NCBI GenBank assembly: GCA_022495005.1
Contig: JAGYXB010002069.1
Coordinates: 1,488,001 to 1,552,000 of the forward strand
DNA length: 64,000 bases
Direction: 5' to 3'
Source: Rhyacophila brunnea
Lineage: Eukaryota > Arthropoda > Insecta > Trichoptera > Rhyacophilidae
Within the stretch, counting starts at the first letter, position 1; the number at the start of each line of letters is the position of its first letter. Positions 23,340-34,887 of this stretch are shown here, piece by piece. The translations under genes were made by a program, and so were the position numbers. Below the pieces are notes generated by a model. The model saw only the letters and a program-made list of their open reading frames with translations. It ran no database searches and was not told where the DNA came from.

Positions 23340-26194
23340 CTTCGGAACAGTCACCGTTCAGATAAACTGTTTTTTTACTATCAGAATGTTCGCGGCTTGA
23401 AGACAAAATCTGTGGATTTTTTGAACGGCGTGTTAGCTGATGACTATGACGTCATAGCGTTAACTGAAACGTGGTTTAATGGCAGTGTTTTCAGTCGTGA
23501 ATATTTTGGTAGTGATTATGCTGTCTTTAGAAGGGATCGAGACTCCGGAACAGGCCTCAGGCAGGGAGGAGGCTGCCTCCTGGGAGTTAGAAATATGGAA
23601 GGGTTGCAGGCCGAACGTTTTCGTATTTTGGAGACTTCGAACGAGGACCTTTGGGTTAAACTAACCTGTAACGGAGAAACTGTCTACGTTTGTGTCGTGT
23701 ATTTTCCTCCAGCAAGTGAAGTGGAGGCGTATAAACTTTTTGTTGAAAAAATGTTATCTAGTAACGTCGTATTTGGGGATAAGAGGGTTATTGTGATGGG
23801 AGATTTTAACCTAAACTCAGCGCGCAGCGGTGAAAGGGTCAAGAGTGAACTGGAATTTCTGTGTGCTGTTTTTGGATTTTCCCAGTACAATGATATTCTT
23901 AACTCTAAAGGTGGACTTCTGGATAGGATTTTCAGTAACGCTATTTTATCAATTTCGAGATGTACATTACCTTTGATACGAGAGGATGTGTACCACCCTA
24001 CATTGGTTTTTTTACACGTATTTCATACGATTCGCCCGCTGTGAACGGAAATTCCCTCACACGGAGCTAACTGGTGTGGGGGATGGAAGTTTGATGGTGG
24101 AAATTTCAAGCTGCTTTACTCTTTAATGAGTGAAGTAGATTGGAGTGAGTTGCGTGAGATTTTTGATGTGAATGAGGCGGTGCAATACTTTTATAATGTT
24201 GTATATAATGTGTTTAATAAATGTTTTTCAAGGAAGTCACTATGTCGAGGTGGAAGACGATATCCGAAGTGGTTTTCTCGGGAGATTATTAGAGACATTA
24301 GAGTCAAACACTACTATCACACAGCCTGGAAAACTAAGCATGGTCAGCATGACTATGAAATGTTTGGCCTTTGTCGTATGAGAGTGAGACAAGCTGTTCG
24401 GCTGGCCTATCGAACATATATGGAATCGGTAAAGGATTGCATTCGCGAAAATCCTAAATCGTTTGGGATTATATAAAATCATTAAGAAAGGATGGTGGAT
24501 TTGCCAATTCGATGACTTGGAAGGGCGAAGAGGTGACTGGACATAGAATGGCAGAAGCATTTGCTGGTCATTTCAGGTCCGTCTACGCAAGTAGTACTCC
24601 GAATCTGGATGTCGCCTCAACGTCAAGAAAACGATCGTGCGGTACCCAATCCGTTGACATCTTCTCAATTGATGAAGGTGACGTGTTTTGATTTATTAAA
24701 AAACTTAAGAATACGCGCTCTTTGGGACCGGATAACGTCCCTACATTTTTTTTAAAAGGGTGTGTTGATTTTGTCAAAGGCCCACTTGCATATATATATA
24801 ATCTTACAATGGAGACAGGTATCTTTCCGGAATTATGGAAGATGTCGAAGGTGACTCCAATTCATAGGAGTGGTACAGAGTCGTCAGTAGAAAACTACAG
24901 GCCGGTAGCTGTTCTCTCTACACCAGCAAAAGTTCTGGAGATGATCATGCACAGCATGATTTCTCCAAAAATTGAGTCATTTATAATGAATGAACAGCAT
25001 GGATTTAGAGCAAGCCGATCAACGGAAACCAACCTGATGGTATTCACTGATTATGTGTCGTCAGTACTAGATAGAGGCAGCCAGGTTGACTGTTCTTACA
25101 ATGATTTCTGGAAGGCATTTGACAAAGTCGATCACGATATTCTAATGGAAAAGCTCCAACTTATTGGATTGTCGGATCGATTTTTGAAGCTATTCGGGAG
25201 TTATTTTAGGAACCGTCAACAATACGTTTCGTACGGCCTTTATCAGTCACAGACCTTTTACACAATTTCTGGTGTCCCCCAGGGCTCAAACTTAGGGCCA
25301 TTGCTGTTCACGATTTTTATAAATGACATAGCATTGGTAATTAAAAGTGCTATGTTTTTGTTGTTTGCTGACGACTTGAAACTCTTCATGGAAGTTGTCA
25401 CCTTGGACGATTGTCGTCAATTCTAACTTGATATAGATAATATATTAGATTGGGGCAGGCGTAACAAGCTGGACTTCAATATTGATAAATGCAATGTTTT
25501 ATCGTTTACTAAAGCCTCACGAGTATTGTTTTTCCAGTACTCGATGCATGGCAGAGTTCTCTCGCGAATAGCATCTGTAAGAGATCTTGGAATTACATTT
25601 GACGGTAAACTGACGTTTAGTGGTCATATAGATACCATTTGTAAAAAGGCGCTAAAGATGTTGGGCTTTGTCTTGCGTACTTCCCGGGTCTTTTCGGATG
25701 TTACGGTACTAAAATTTCTCTATGACTCCTTAGTTAGAAACAGACTTGAGAGTGGGTCTATCGTTTGGGCCCTGCATCAGTTGAAGTACGGCCTTATGGT
25801 GGAGAGAGTCCAAAAGAAATTTTTACGACTCCTTTACTTTCGGTTGTATGGATATTATCCGTGCCTCTATCCGACTGATTTTCTCTTAGGGATGCTTACA
25901 TACTGTAACTTAAAATTTAGAAGGGATCTTTATTTAGCTACATATTTTTTCAGACTTATACGCGGCGTAAATGTGAACTCTACCATTCTTGGTGGTGATG
26001 GCTTGTGTGTCTCTGATAATTACCTTAGGAATCGAGGGAATCCGTTGTTTGTTCTCCCACGGTGCAGAACTAACCTGCCATTAGTAATCCCAATTGGGAG
26101 GGCAGTAACCATGTTTAATGAAATCGCTTCGGATATTGATATATTCCACTTACGTGAGGTGAATTTAGGTGGACGTTGTTTTATAAGTTTTTAA
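23340..26194 (+). pseudogene. CR1-like ORF2 (endonuclease-reverse transcriptase), decayed
   Basis: The endonuclease starts Y-Y-Q-N-V-R-G-L-K-T-K, with L-T-E-T-W-F and V-M-G-D-F-N-L-N near 23800. An in-frame TGA lies at 24042-24044. Reading continues from 24045 to about 24460, where a one-base loss turns the expected N-P-K-S-F-W-D-Y-I-K into a stop. The RT part from 24722 has F-D-K-V-D-H, G-V-P-Q-G-S-N-L-G-P-L-L and F-A-D-D. Another in-frame stop at 25424-25426 separates it from the C-terminal part (25526-26194), which carries D-L-G-I-T-F-D. Several breaks make it non-functional. The motifs place it near CR1/Daphne-like clades. Confidence 0.82.
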
Positions 26195-26424
26195 GATAGG
26201 GTTTATCAAAGTTCACTCTGTGTGCTTCCATCTACTTTTATTTTGTTACTTATTTAATTTATTTTCTTATTTTATTACTTTTTCTCTGTATTTTTTTTTT
26301 TTTTTTATTATTAACACTTATTTTATGTCATGTCGTGAACGCTTTGAATTTATAATTTGTTATGTTCATTATATGTAAAATAAATAAATTTAATTTGATT
26401 TGATTTGAAATATAGATAAATAAA

Positions 26425-28426
26425 TATAACCAAATACCGCGGCTACTTGGAAGACAGGAAGTTCAAATTGATAACGGACAACCAGGCGTTGACGTGGTTG
26501 AACACCGCCAAGAACCAGAAGGGTAAACTCGCTAGGTGGGCGATTCTGCTCTCGGAATACAATTTCGAGACAGAACACTGCCCCGGCAGTGAGAACCACT
26601 TAGCGGATCACCTCTCGAGATTTCCGCAAGGACCAGCGGGTGCAACTCTTAGTCCGGAAGAGGAATGCGCCCGTATTGAAGCACCGACGAGACGACCGGA
26701 AGCTACGGCGATGTTGCTTATCATGGTAAACATCCGGGAGGAAGTAATTGAGAAGCAGAAGACCGACCCACGCATTATGGCGACAGTCGCGCTTTTCAAT
26801 TCTCCCGACAATGCGGGAAGATGACCCGCCGGACTAGCCGTAAGGGACGGAATGCTGGTAAGGATTAGCAGTCGGATGGATCCGCAGCTAGTCGTACCAG
26901 CCGGCACAAGGGAGGATGTAATGAGGATATACCACGACCAGAGCGGGCATCCAGGTGCCGCGGAAACCGACCGCTCTATTAAGGAGTGGTATCACTGGAA
27001 GAAGAGACGGCGTGACGTCGAAAGGTACGTCCGTAGTTGCGAGGTGTGCGCCACTCGGAAGAGGGCTGCCCCGCAACCTCCGGCACCTCAGACTTCGCAT
27101 ATGGAAGCAGTGAGGCCATGGGAGATCCTGGCGTTAGATTTGATGGGACCATACCCAACGACCAGTCGTCGCAACAAGTATTTACTTGTGATGACTGACA
27201 TGTTCTCCCGATGGGTGGAAGCCTTCGTGATGCGATCCGCGACGGTGTCGGCGATCTTACCATATGTGGAAAATCAGATCCTGAAACGTTATGGTTATCC
27301 GCGAGCGATTCTGACGGATAACAGGACTCAATTTGATCATCCTAGGTGGCGGATGGCTTTGGAAAAATGGGGAATCAAACATTGGACGACGGCGATTTAT
27401 ATGCCGCGCTGTAACCCCACCGAACGCCGAAACCAGGAGATCAAAAAGGGTCTCCGTGTCCGTCTAGCGAGCGATGACCATGACAAATGGGATCTGCACG
27501 TTCCAGACATTATGTACGATCTCCGATGCCGGAGGAACGCCGCGACTGGGTTTTCGCCCGCGGAAGTGCTATGGGGGTTCCCGATCTGCCGACCGGGACA
27601 CTTCAGCAACCCACTGCGGACAGAACTCGATGATGAGGTCCGGTTAGATAGGGAAGAGATGAACGCGGCGGTATCGGCCAACCAAGCGGCGTACTTCAGA
27701 AGGCGAGGTACCGAGCCGACCACCGGTCCGCTGACGTTCGAGACAGGTGACCAGGTGTACACGAAAGAACACCCGAAGAAGAGGCCAGGCGCATGCGCCG
27801 GCCTAGATGCAAAGTGGAGTGGTCCTCACACTATATTAATGAAAGTCGGACGAACTCAATACTTTGTAAATCGACGTGGCAGGCCCTATAAATTCCACGT
27901 CGATCAACTCCGACGTTACCTGCCTCCTGTGGCCACGGGAGCCGAGGTAACTGACGAGGGGGCAGACGATTCGGTGACGCCCCCAGCGCCACCGGACGTC
28001 ACTTCCGCGAGCTTGGGTGACAGTACCGAACCGGTCGGACCGTCAAGCATCCCAACGGCGGAAGAAGGAGTCGACTATGACTCCGACACGGACGACGAGA
28101 TTGGGGAAACCCAAGGAGTGGATGGCGTGGTTCATACAATCGACCCCGCGCCATCAGGGGAGTATCGCCCGTGGGAGATGGAGGACGATACGGGGGGACG
28201 CACGTCACCAGGACCGGCGTCTCCAGAAAACCCCGAGACTGACGGCCGCACTACGGTGCCCGGCGTCAGAGGGGGCCTTGAAGACCGGAAGAGTGTGTTA
28301 GATGACGTCCTAGACGACACACCTTTCAGGTCAAGGCCTCCCAGACGAGAGTTCCGTTTGGCGGGACGCACGGGAAAACGGCGCCAAAAAGGGTCCGTTC
28401 TACCGGCGTCCGAAGACGTACGGTAG
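26425..28426 (+). pseudogene. pol: Gypsy copy 1 Pol, second part (RNase H end, integrase)
   Basis: This resumes exactly where the LINE interrupted: T-K-Y-R-G-Y-L-E-D-R-K-F of RNase H, T-D-N-Q-A-L-T-W-L, then the integrase. A TGA at 26822-26824 replaces the Arg codon CGA of copy 2 (41364-41366 region), so the integrase is also separated by a nonsense codon. From 26852 the frame carries H-x5-H and C-x2-C zinc ligands, the D..D..E residues, and the C-terminal module S-G-P-H-T-I-L. The C-terminal ~60 residues differ from copy 2 at several positions. Confidence 0.9.
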
Positions 28427-29282
28427 GAGCCCAGAACTATACGTCGTTGTTTACTACCGCTATCCGGATGCGCGCAAGAAGAGTCACGCACGTAAGGCAA
28501 CTAGTTGTGGGTCAAAGGAGTGCACGCCTTAGCCCAATAAAGCTCTCAAACAGAAGGCCCTTACGTGGCGTGACAGCAAAGACACCGCGCGCATAGATGG
28601 GACAGAGGCCCAGGGTAGCGGAGTACTCACACGGGTATGAGTTGGGTTCCACCGCGTCGAAATGGAGTAAGCGGAACGGCGATATTTTTGTTTTTTTGTT
28701 TTTTTTGTTTCTTTACTAATATCTATTGCGCATGTACATTTTGTCTCTTTGTTGTATATAATAAAAACCATGTATGTACCAGCGACGTCGAGGATACGAC
28801 CGGGGGAATCTCCCTGGCGTATGATTCTGCAAGTCCCAGAACGGGCTGCCTGGCTCACACCGGGAAACCTGTACACCCACCCCTGACGATGGACTGGTGG
28901 AAAGATACTTTCTTAAGATCTTGTCCTAGTAAACACTCCACGTCAGGAGGGTGACAGGCAGACTATTTCGTCACCAGCAGCCCGGGAATGAATTACTTAA
29001 AATCCTATTTTGCATTGTATAAAATTTCGTTTTTTTTCGTTTTTTCTTATATTCTTGTACCCGACTCTGGGCCAATAAATAAACAATAATTACCCTTTTT
29101 CTTGTCATGTGCATGCCGTAGCGGTTATAAGTATTTTAGATATCTTCTTTTTTTTGTAAGTTTGATAGTTATTTCGTTTTTTGTCTATGCATGTACTGTT
29201 TGTTTTGTGAGGCGGAGCCAAGGGGGCCGGTGGCTAATTGAGGTCAGATCCTAGCGGTGGTTTTGCTTTGGTTGGGGGGATT
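28427..29282 (+). other. 3' noncoding region and polypurine tract of Gypsy copy 1
   Basis: 856 bp without an env-like frame; it matches 42971-43817 closely. It contains T-rich runs, AATAAA (29074-29079), and a G-rich tract GGTTGGGGGGA just before LTR E, which would be the plus-strand primer. Short frames here (28529-28876 minus, 28637-28954 plus) lack recognisable features. Confidence 0.7.
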
Positions 29283-29803
29283 TGTCACCGACAGGTTTTT
29301 CCGCCCCTGTGGGGGGCGCTCCCATAAGGAGTAGTGCCACCCAGCCGCTCGGTCTGACCCTGGTAGTCAATGCGCCACCGATGAAATGATGATGACCCTT
29401 GGCAAAGCTGAACAAAATATTTCATATGTTAAGTCCCGCAGTTTGCTCTGACAGGCCCCACGGCTTCTCAGAGTGAACTGTGGATGGTTAAGTCGGTCGC
29501 CACTGACCATGTAAATATAGGTAATAGGTAATATAGTATAAGATTGAATTTTTTTATTGTCGAATATAATATGGTAAAGGGTAATTAAATTAAATATGAT
29601 TTGTTTGTAATGATAATGTATAGTGTAAATTGTAATATAATATTCATATATAATGCAAAGGATTAAACGGTAATAAAGGGGGACTTATAGATGGGCGTTG
29701 ATGGTATGTAAAATAAGATAATTAAGATGTACGTAATGATAAGGGCATATAGATCGATGTCGCTACGCGTCGCACGTACACGGCACAGTAATTGTTAACA
29801 TAT
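29283..29803 (+). repeat. LTR E, left part (interrupted)
   Basis: It starts TGTCACCGACAGG directly after the polypurine tract and runs to GTTAACATAT at 29803, where the DNA transposon begins. It continues at 34888. LTR E serves both as the 3' LTR of copy 1 and the 5' LTR of copy 2. Confidence 0.9.
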
Positions 29804-30202
29804 CGTCGATGCACATCAAATATGGTCTATGTGACGATTTTACGAAAATGAGCTAAATATACAGTTTTTTTTCTTTTTTTTTTCTTTACCTTGTAAAATT
29901 TGAACCATGTGATAATAACAAAAATTAAGGGAGATAGAAAACAAACTATGTGCCAACATTCAAAACTTTGCATTTAAATATGAACCATGTGATCTTACTG
30001 CACATGCGTCATATTGATTACGTGGCTAGTACCGGGTTTATGGTCACATGGTCCGTATTTTACATCATGATTTCACTTGTACGTGTCCTAGTTGTTTTTG
30101 GAGTGTAAAACTATATAAACCACACCTAATATCACTGTTTTAGTACCTGTGATCATTTGGTTTATAAATTAGCGGTAAGTTATTACATTTTATTAAATAA
30201 AT

Positions 30203-30689
30203 TTGATGTATTTTCATGTAAATATGCTGTGCGAATCAACTGGAGAGTGGATCCCACAAAGTGATATGGATATTTCTTTACCAATGGATTCTGATATTTC
30301 ACTAGTTCAGAAAATTAAAAAAAGGAGAGTCTTGGGGAAAGGGTATGTCGGCTATAAAAAACATTGCGGAAAATATCAACAAAGCCAATCAAAGCAAGCA
30401 AAGTCTATGGGAATAAGATGTTCACACAAATTACCCAAGGTGGCATATAAAAATTCTTTAAGTTGTCAGAAAATAACAGAAGAGGATCGCCTGCACATAT
30501 TTCACAATTTTTGGATGTTGAAAACTTGGTCAGAGAAAAAAGCATATTTCCTGGGCTTTGTAGCAACACGTGCTGTAAGAAAGCGTTGCAGTGAAAGTAC
30601 AGCTATCACGAAGAAGAATCAAGAGCACGGTATATATCTTTTTACCAAGGACGGGGATAAACATAAAGTGTGCCGCAAAATGTTCATAA
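30203..30689 (+). pseudogene. Outer-element transposase, N-terminal part
   Basis: The open frame carries I-K-K-R-R-V-L-G-K-G-Y-V and the N-terminal block I-F-H-N-F-W-M-L-K-T-W-S, then K-H-K-V-C-R-K-M-F-I at about 30660-30688. It is then interrupted by the inner element. If the insert and one ATAA copy are removed, the frame continues as N-T-L-S-I-T for another ~33 codons to a stop at 32514-32516. The family is the same as the gene at 60362-63199, where V-C-G-A-F-F-I-G-I-L-R-I occupies this position. The Cys/His content of the N-terminus suggests a DNA-binding part. Confidence 0.7.
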
Positions 30690-32411
30690 CGTCACCGTTT
30701 TAGCAAAACCATCTATGTGTCACTTTTATCAAAAATGACTTTTAAATACCACGTCATTCCTTATTTTTTTCTCTATAGGCCAGTAAAATGATCTATGTGT
30801 TGGGTAAACTCGCTCCGAAGTTATTTCAAAAAATAAAAAACAGCTATGTGTAAGGTTCAAAAACCACGGTTCACAAAAACAACTATGTGTATATTATAGT
30901 AACATATAAGTAAGATGGTATTTTGATATCGAGAGTGTAATGTTTTTTTACAGTTTGGCTACACATAGTTTGTTATATGTTATATGCTATGCATTATGGT
31001 CTTGCACGACGGTTTGAAAGATGCTTTCTCAAAAAGAGAGACAGGAAATATTCAATAATTTCTGGAAGATGCCTACATGGTCAATAGGGTATAGGCGAGA
31101 ATTAATTTAAAAGTTGGATAAACAACTACAAACGCCTCGATGACAGTGGCCAATTGAAAGCAACAATGACAAGTAATAAGAATCTGACTGAAGATAAATA
31201 ATTGGTAGTGCAACCAAAAATCAAATCGGAGAGATTTGTGGAAAAATGTTACATTATGGTTGGATCTAATTCCAAAGTTCCCACCCATTATTGCAGAGAA
31301 AATACCTCCAGGGTGTATGTGGAATCGTGTTTCCGATCCAAAATACAAATGCATGATGAATATAAAAAATGGTCTCTGGAAAATGGTCATAAAGCAGCTG
31401 AATATACTCCAGTATATTTACCACCAAAAAATCAGTATCCACCAACCACGTAAAGATCAGTGTGCCATCACTGCCATCTGCTGTAGTTATAAAATGAAGA
31501 ATGTTTCAGAAATGGAATACAATAGCCACATTATTAAAAAAAAAAGATGCTAGAAGACCAAAAATGAAATGAAGGAGAGTACCAGAAGTATTACTGGACG
31601 GTTAGTAATCACAATGGATCTCTAAAGTGTGCTGCTATGTCCAAAACACAGGCACAAATGTATTATAAACAAAAGCTGCAACTACACAATTTCACCATAT
31701 ACATTCTTCATAATGTATCTTCTAATGAATTTGTCTCATCTCATCGAAAGCAGGACAATACAATGAAATAATTCTAATATCGGATGGGTGTGGATATCAA
31801 AACCGAAATAAATTATTCGCTACTGCTCTAAGTTATATCTTTAGAGAGAAAAAACATCGAGATTCAACAGCTTTTATAATATATATAATGAATCATTGCC
31901 AATATCACAGTCGAAATACATACATCTTCAGGAATTAAAAGTGTAATAGAGAAAGATCACCACTATTTCTACGATAACCTAACATTTAAACCTGCTAATA
32001 GAAAGTAAACGAACTTATAAATATAATATCATCTCACTATTGCATTAATAATTAATAAAATGATATTGCAATTTATCACTAACGCACTATGTATATTTCA
32101 ACTATTATTTATGTAACAGTTTTTCATGAATTTATTATTATTCACATTTTGATGAATAAATTAAACTATGTGTATTTACAAAACGGTCAAAACAACTTAT
32201 GTGACATCACAAACTGTATTTTTATTATTTTTGTATTAAAAATAAAAGATTTTTGTAAACAAAATAATAATCTTAGACCATTTTCTGATTATAATAAAGC
32301 ATTCTTCATAATTTTAATGTTTAAATGTAACATTATTTTTTTATTCAGTTTTATCCTTCTCCTGCACAATTTGAGAAAGTGCACATAGATGGTTTTGCTA
32401 AAACGGTGACG
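30690..32411 (+). mobile_element. 1.72-kb related transposon nested in the outer transposase gene
   Basis: It has a perfect 30-bp terminal inverted repeat beginning CGTCACCGTTTTAGC and ending CTATGTG, flanked by a 4-bp duplication ATAA at 30686-30689 and 32412-32415. The first four bases (CGTC) and the CTATGTG motif are shared with the outer element's ends, so both belong to one superfamily though the repeats differ. CTATGTG-type subterminal repeats lie on the plus strand at both ends (about 30713, 30792, 30843, 30881; 32166, 32196). It carries decayed transposase segments on the plus strand. Confidence 0.93.
31021..31950 (+). pseudogene. Inner-element transposase remnants
   Basis: Fragments in shifting frames: L-S-Q-K-E-R-Q-E-I-F-N-N-F-W-K-M-P-T-W-S at 31024-31083 (the N-terminal block), V-P-T-H-Y-C-R-E-N near 31280, a stretch with Y-Y-K-Q-K-L-Q-L-H near 31662-31690, and S-D-G-C-G-Y-Q-N-R-N near 31779-31812 (the second Asp block). 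The order matches the gene at 61558-63199. There are many stops and frameshifts, so it is inactive. At 1.7 kb it has lost most of the coding length. Confidence 0.7.
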
Positions 32412-32520
32412 ATAAATACTTTGAGCATCACACAAAGCACCAACATAAGATGGAGTTATCAGCAACACATTATTATTAATGACGGCGAAAATGTTACCCC
32501 TCAACAATACAAATAAATGA

Positions 32521-33955
32521 GTGGCCAAGCAAACTGAAACTGTGGAGAATGTAAAAAAGTGGCTAAATCTTCTGCCAGTTGTTCCAAGTCATTATTCTCG
32601 GTCTCAAACAAAACGACTATATGTCGAATCGTCTTTTTTATCAACCCAAAACATGCTATCAGTCTTCAATATGTGGTGCACAGAGAACAATGTGCTAACT
32701 GTGAACAAAAACTTTTCCAGCAACGTTTTAAAGGCTAAAAAAGTTTCTATTCACCATCCACGCAAAGGTCAATGTGATATTTGTGTAGGATTTAAATGTG
32801 AAACTCTTGGGAAAGAAATTTACGACCAACACATAACACGAAAGGAGCAATCTAAAAATGCCAAGGACACTGCTAAAGAATCTACCAGCGAGACTACATT
32901 AGTTTTAACAATGGACTGGCGGAGTGTGATGTTCATAACACGAAAGGAGCAAGCTAAAAAGGCCAAGAATACTGCCAAAAAATCTACCAGCGAGACTACA
33001 TTAGTTTTAATAATGGACTTGCGGAGTGTGATGTTCATAACACGAAAGGAGCAAGCTAAAAAGGCCAAGAACACTGCCAAAGAATCTACCAGCGAGACTA
33101 CATTAGTTTTAATAATGAACTTGCGGAGTGTGATGTTCATAACACGAAAAGAGCAAGCTTAAAAGGCCAAGAACACTGCCAAAGAATCTACCAGCGAGAC
33201 TACATTAGTTTTAACAATGGACTTGCGGAGTGTGATGTTATGCTCTAAATTGCTGGCATCTGCTGTTTACTACAAACAGAAACTACAACTACATAATTTC
33301 ATCTTATATGTCCTAAATAATGCGGACGTGACTCCCTACGTGTGGCACGAAACAGGTGGAGGTGTGACCTCTAACGAGTTCACAAGTTATATTATCAACT
33401 ATTTAGGGACCAAGCCACGTAACTATAATAAGATCATCCTAATTTATAATGGTTGTAATTACCAAAATCGGAATCGAATACTGGCAAGAGCTTTAAGTGA
33501 CTACTCAAAAATGACATAAGTCACTGTAGAACAGATATTTTTGACCATACTATGATGGAAGCCGATAATTTCCATTCTGTGCTGGAGCATTACTTCAAGC
33601 CCCCAATATATTATCCAAGTGATTATTTATCACGCATGCAAATGGCTCGACCCAAACAGCTGTATAATATTAAAAATGTTCATTTTAATTACTTTTTAAT
33701 TTACGAAACTTTAAATACGAATTTAACTTCTTTAAGACCAGGAAAGAAAGTAGGGGATCCTGTTGTCACAGATTTGAGGGCTCTGGAATATGGCAAGAGT
33801 TGCTTCAACGCCGCAAGACTGGCTATATTCTCCCATTGCCACTGTATAACAGACCCCTTGCCTTGCCTGACTCCAAATTTAGGCATTTGCAAGAATTAAA
33901 ACTTGTGATAGACAAAGTTCATCACCCTTTTTATGATTCCCTAATGTCCATGTAG
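32521..33955 (+). pseudogene. Outer-element transposase, C-terminal part
   Basis: The frame from 32521 to 33519 holds W-L-N-L-L-P-V-V-P-S-H-Y-S-R-S-Q, a Cys pair block (C-D-I-C-V-G-F-K-C), the first Asp block (L-T-M-D-W-R-S-V-M) inside a 102-bp tandem repeat, Y-Y-K-Q-K-L-Q-L-H-N-F, and Y-N-G-C-N-Y-Q-N-R-N. A single TAA at 33160-33162 (AAA to TAA relative to the sister repeat units) interrupts it. After a frameshift, 33552-33899 gives M-M-E-A-D-N-F-H-S-V-L-E and K-V-G-D-P-V-V-T-D-L-R-A-L-E-Y. The conserved Asp of the second block is Asn here (N-G-C). It is inactive. Confidence 0.72.
32832..33239 (+). repeat. 102-bp tandem repeat, four units, within transposase frame
   Basis: Units start CATAACACGAAAGGAGCAA at 32832, 32934, 33036 and 33138; the last ends at 33239. 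The period is a multiple of three, so each unit encodes 34 residues (K-E-Q-A-K-K-A-K-N-T-A-K.. to M-D-L-R-S-V-M). Each unit repeats the putative first catalytic Asp block. Units differ by a few substitutions, and the fourth carries the nonsense change. Confidence 0.92.
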
Positions 33956-34883
33956 GAATTGGAGCAAAAACGTTAATTTAGTTTTTGTGTGTTGTGAACT
34001 ATGTTCAAATTAATAATTTCAATGTTGTATAAAAACACTTCGTTTTGTTGGTCTTATTTATAGTTATTATTTTGTTTGATGTAGTATGTACGATTTGAAA
34101 TAAAAATAACATTAAAATGAAGTTGTGTTTATTTTTTCAATAAAGAATGATTAATATTCATGCTTTCAATATTGTTAAAGAATAACAATTTATTCTTAAA
34201 GAAAGAGGGAAAATTTAAATGAAGGCCTCGACTTTGAGTTGAAGGTTACGGGTTTGATTCCCGCTACACCGCCAACATGTTTTACATGGATGTTTTTACT
34301 GTGTAAATATGGGTGCTGGTGCTGTAAGTCTGGGTGTTGTGATGACCCAATAATAAGTGTTAAACTTCATGGGAAGATGGAAAAAACATTATCAGCCGAA
34401 GTCAAATAAATGTTTGCCAAAACAGAAAATTAATTAATTATTTTGTAATAAAAAATTCATATCCTCTGCATATCACTACACAATTCCATTGCATAGTATA
34501 TCCATAACATTCACATAAATTTTGTGATAATAGAATCTCATATTTTAATTCTGTTAACTAGACACTAGACTAGTGCCTAGTTATCAAATTTGAATAATTT
34601 TGAATGATAAATTTTGATAGCTAGTATTAAAAATGGTTCATGTGACGAAAACTGTGCATAGAATATGAAACATGTGCAAAAAACGCAGTAAAATGCCATT
34701 TTCTTGTTCAAAATAGTAAATATTTGCAATAAAATGTATTCTCACATTGAATAAATATTTTTTCCCTAATTTGTCCATTAATAGAAGTGTTATTTTCCAT
34801 TCCGTTTTTTTTTTAAACAGTTTTTATCGATTTTCTTAGAATGTACTCAGAGTCACATAGACCATATTTGATGTGCATCGACG
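33956..34883. other. 3' noncoding part of outer transposon
   Basis: AT-rich, no frame. A tRNA B-box-like stretch (GGGTTTGATTCCCGC, about 34250-34264) is present. Subterminal motifs TTCATGTGAC and GAAACATGTGC precede the right terminal repeat. Confidence 0.5.
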
Positions 34884-34887
34884 ATAT

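Larger units (their letters stand above)
22481..26424 (+). mobile_element. CR1-like non-LTR element inserted in Gypsy copy 1
   Basis: The 3944-bp insert replaces three bases: the uninterrupted copy reads GTATGGGGTATAACC (40961-40975), while here GTATG is followed by the insert and then TATAACC. It has ORF1, an endonuclease-RT ORF2, and a 3' end of short repeats (AATTTGATTTGATTTGA at about 26391-26408) rather than poly(A), as in CR1-related LINEs. It lies in the same orientation as the host element. No target duplication is recognisable. Confidence 0.85.
29804..34883 (+). mobile_element. 5.08-kb DNA transposon in LTR E (outer element)
   Basis: The ends form a perfect 32-bp terminal inverted repeat starting CGTCGATGCACATC and ending at CTATGTGAC. 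The uninterrupted LTR reads AACATATGCTCAT, and here ATAT occurs on both sides (29800-29803, 34884-34887), a 4-bp target duplication. Because ATAT is palindromic, a 2-bp TA duplication with a one-base-longer repeat is formally possible; the inner element, flanked by ATAA, favours 4 bp. It carries a plus-strand transposase pseudogene interrupted by a related element. Subterminal motifs of the type RAACYATGTG occur in the same orientation near both ends (for example about 29900, 29945, 29980 and 34633, 34666). Confidence 0.93.

Noticed and set aside
28427..29282. Possible env gene downstream of pol
   Set aside because: Only short frames without signal peptide or membrane segments; both copies are noncoding here.
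32832..33239. Possible CRISPR-like or satellite array
   Set aside because: Units are contiguous, coding and in frame, without spacers; it is a local duplication inside a transposase gene.
34225..34265. tRNA-like B box (GGGTTTGATTCCCGC), possible SINE head
   Set aside because: No convincing A box at the right distance and no target duplication; similar weak signals near 46632 and 49252 were also left out.
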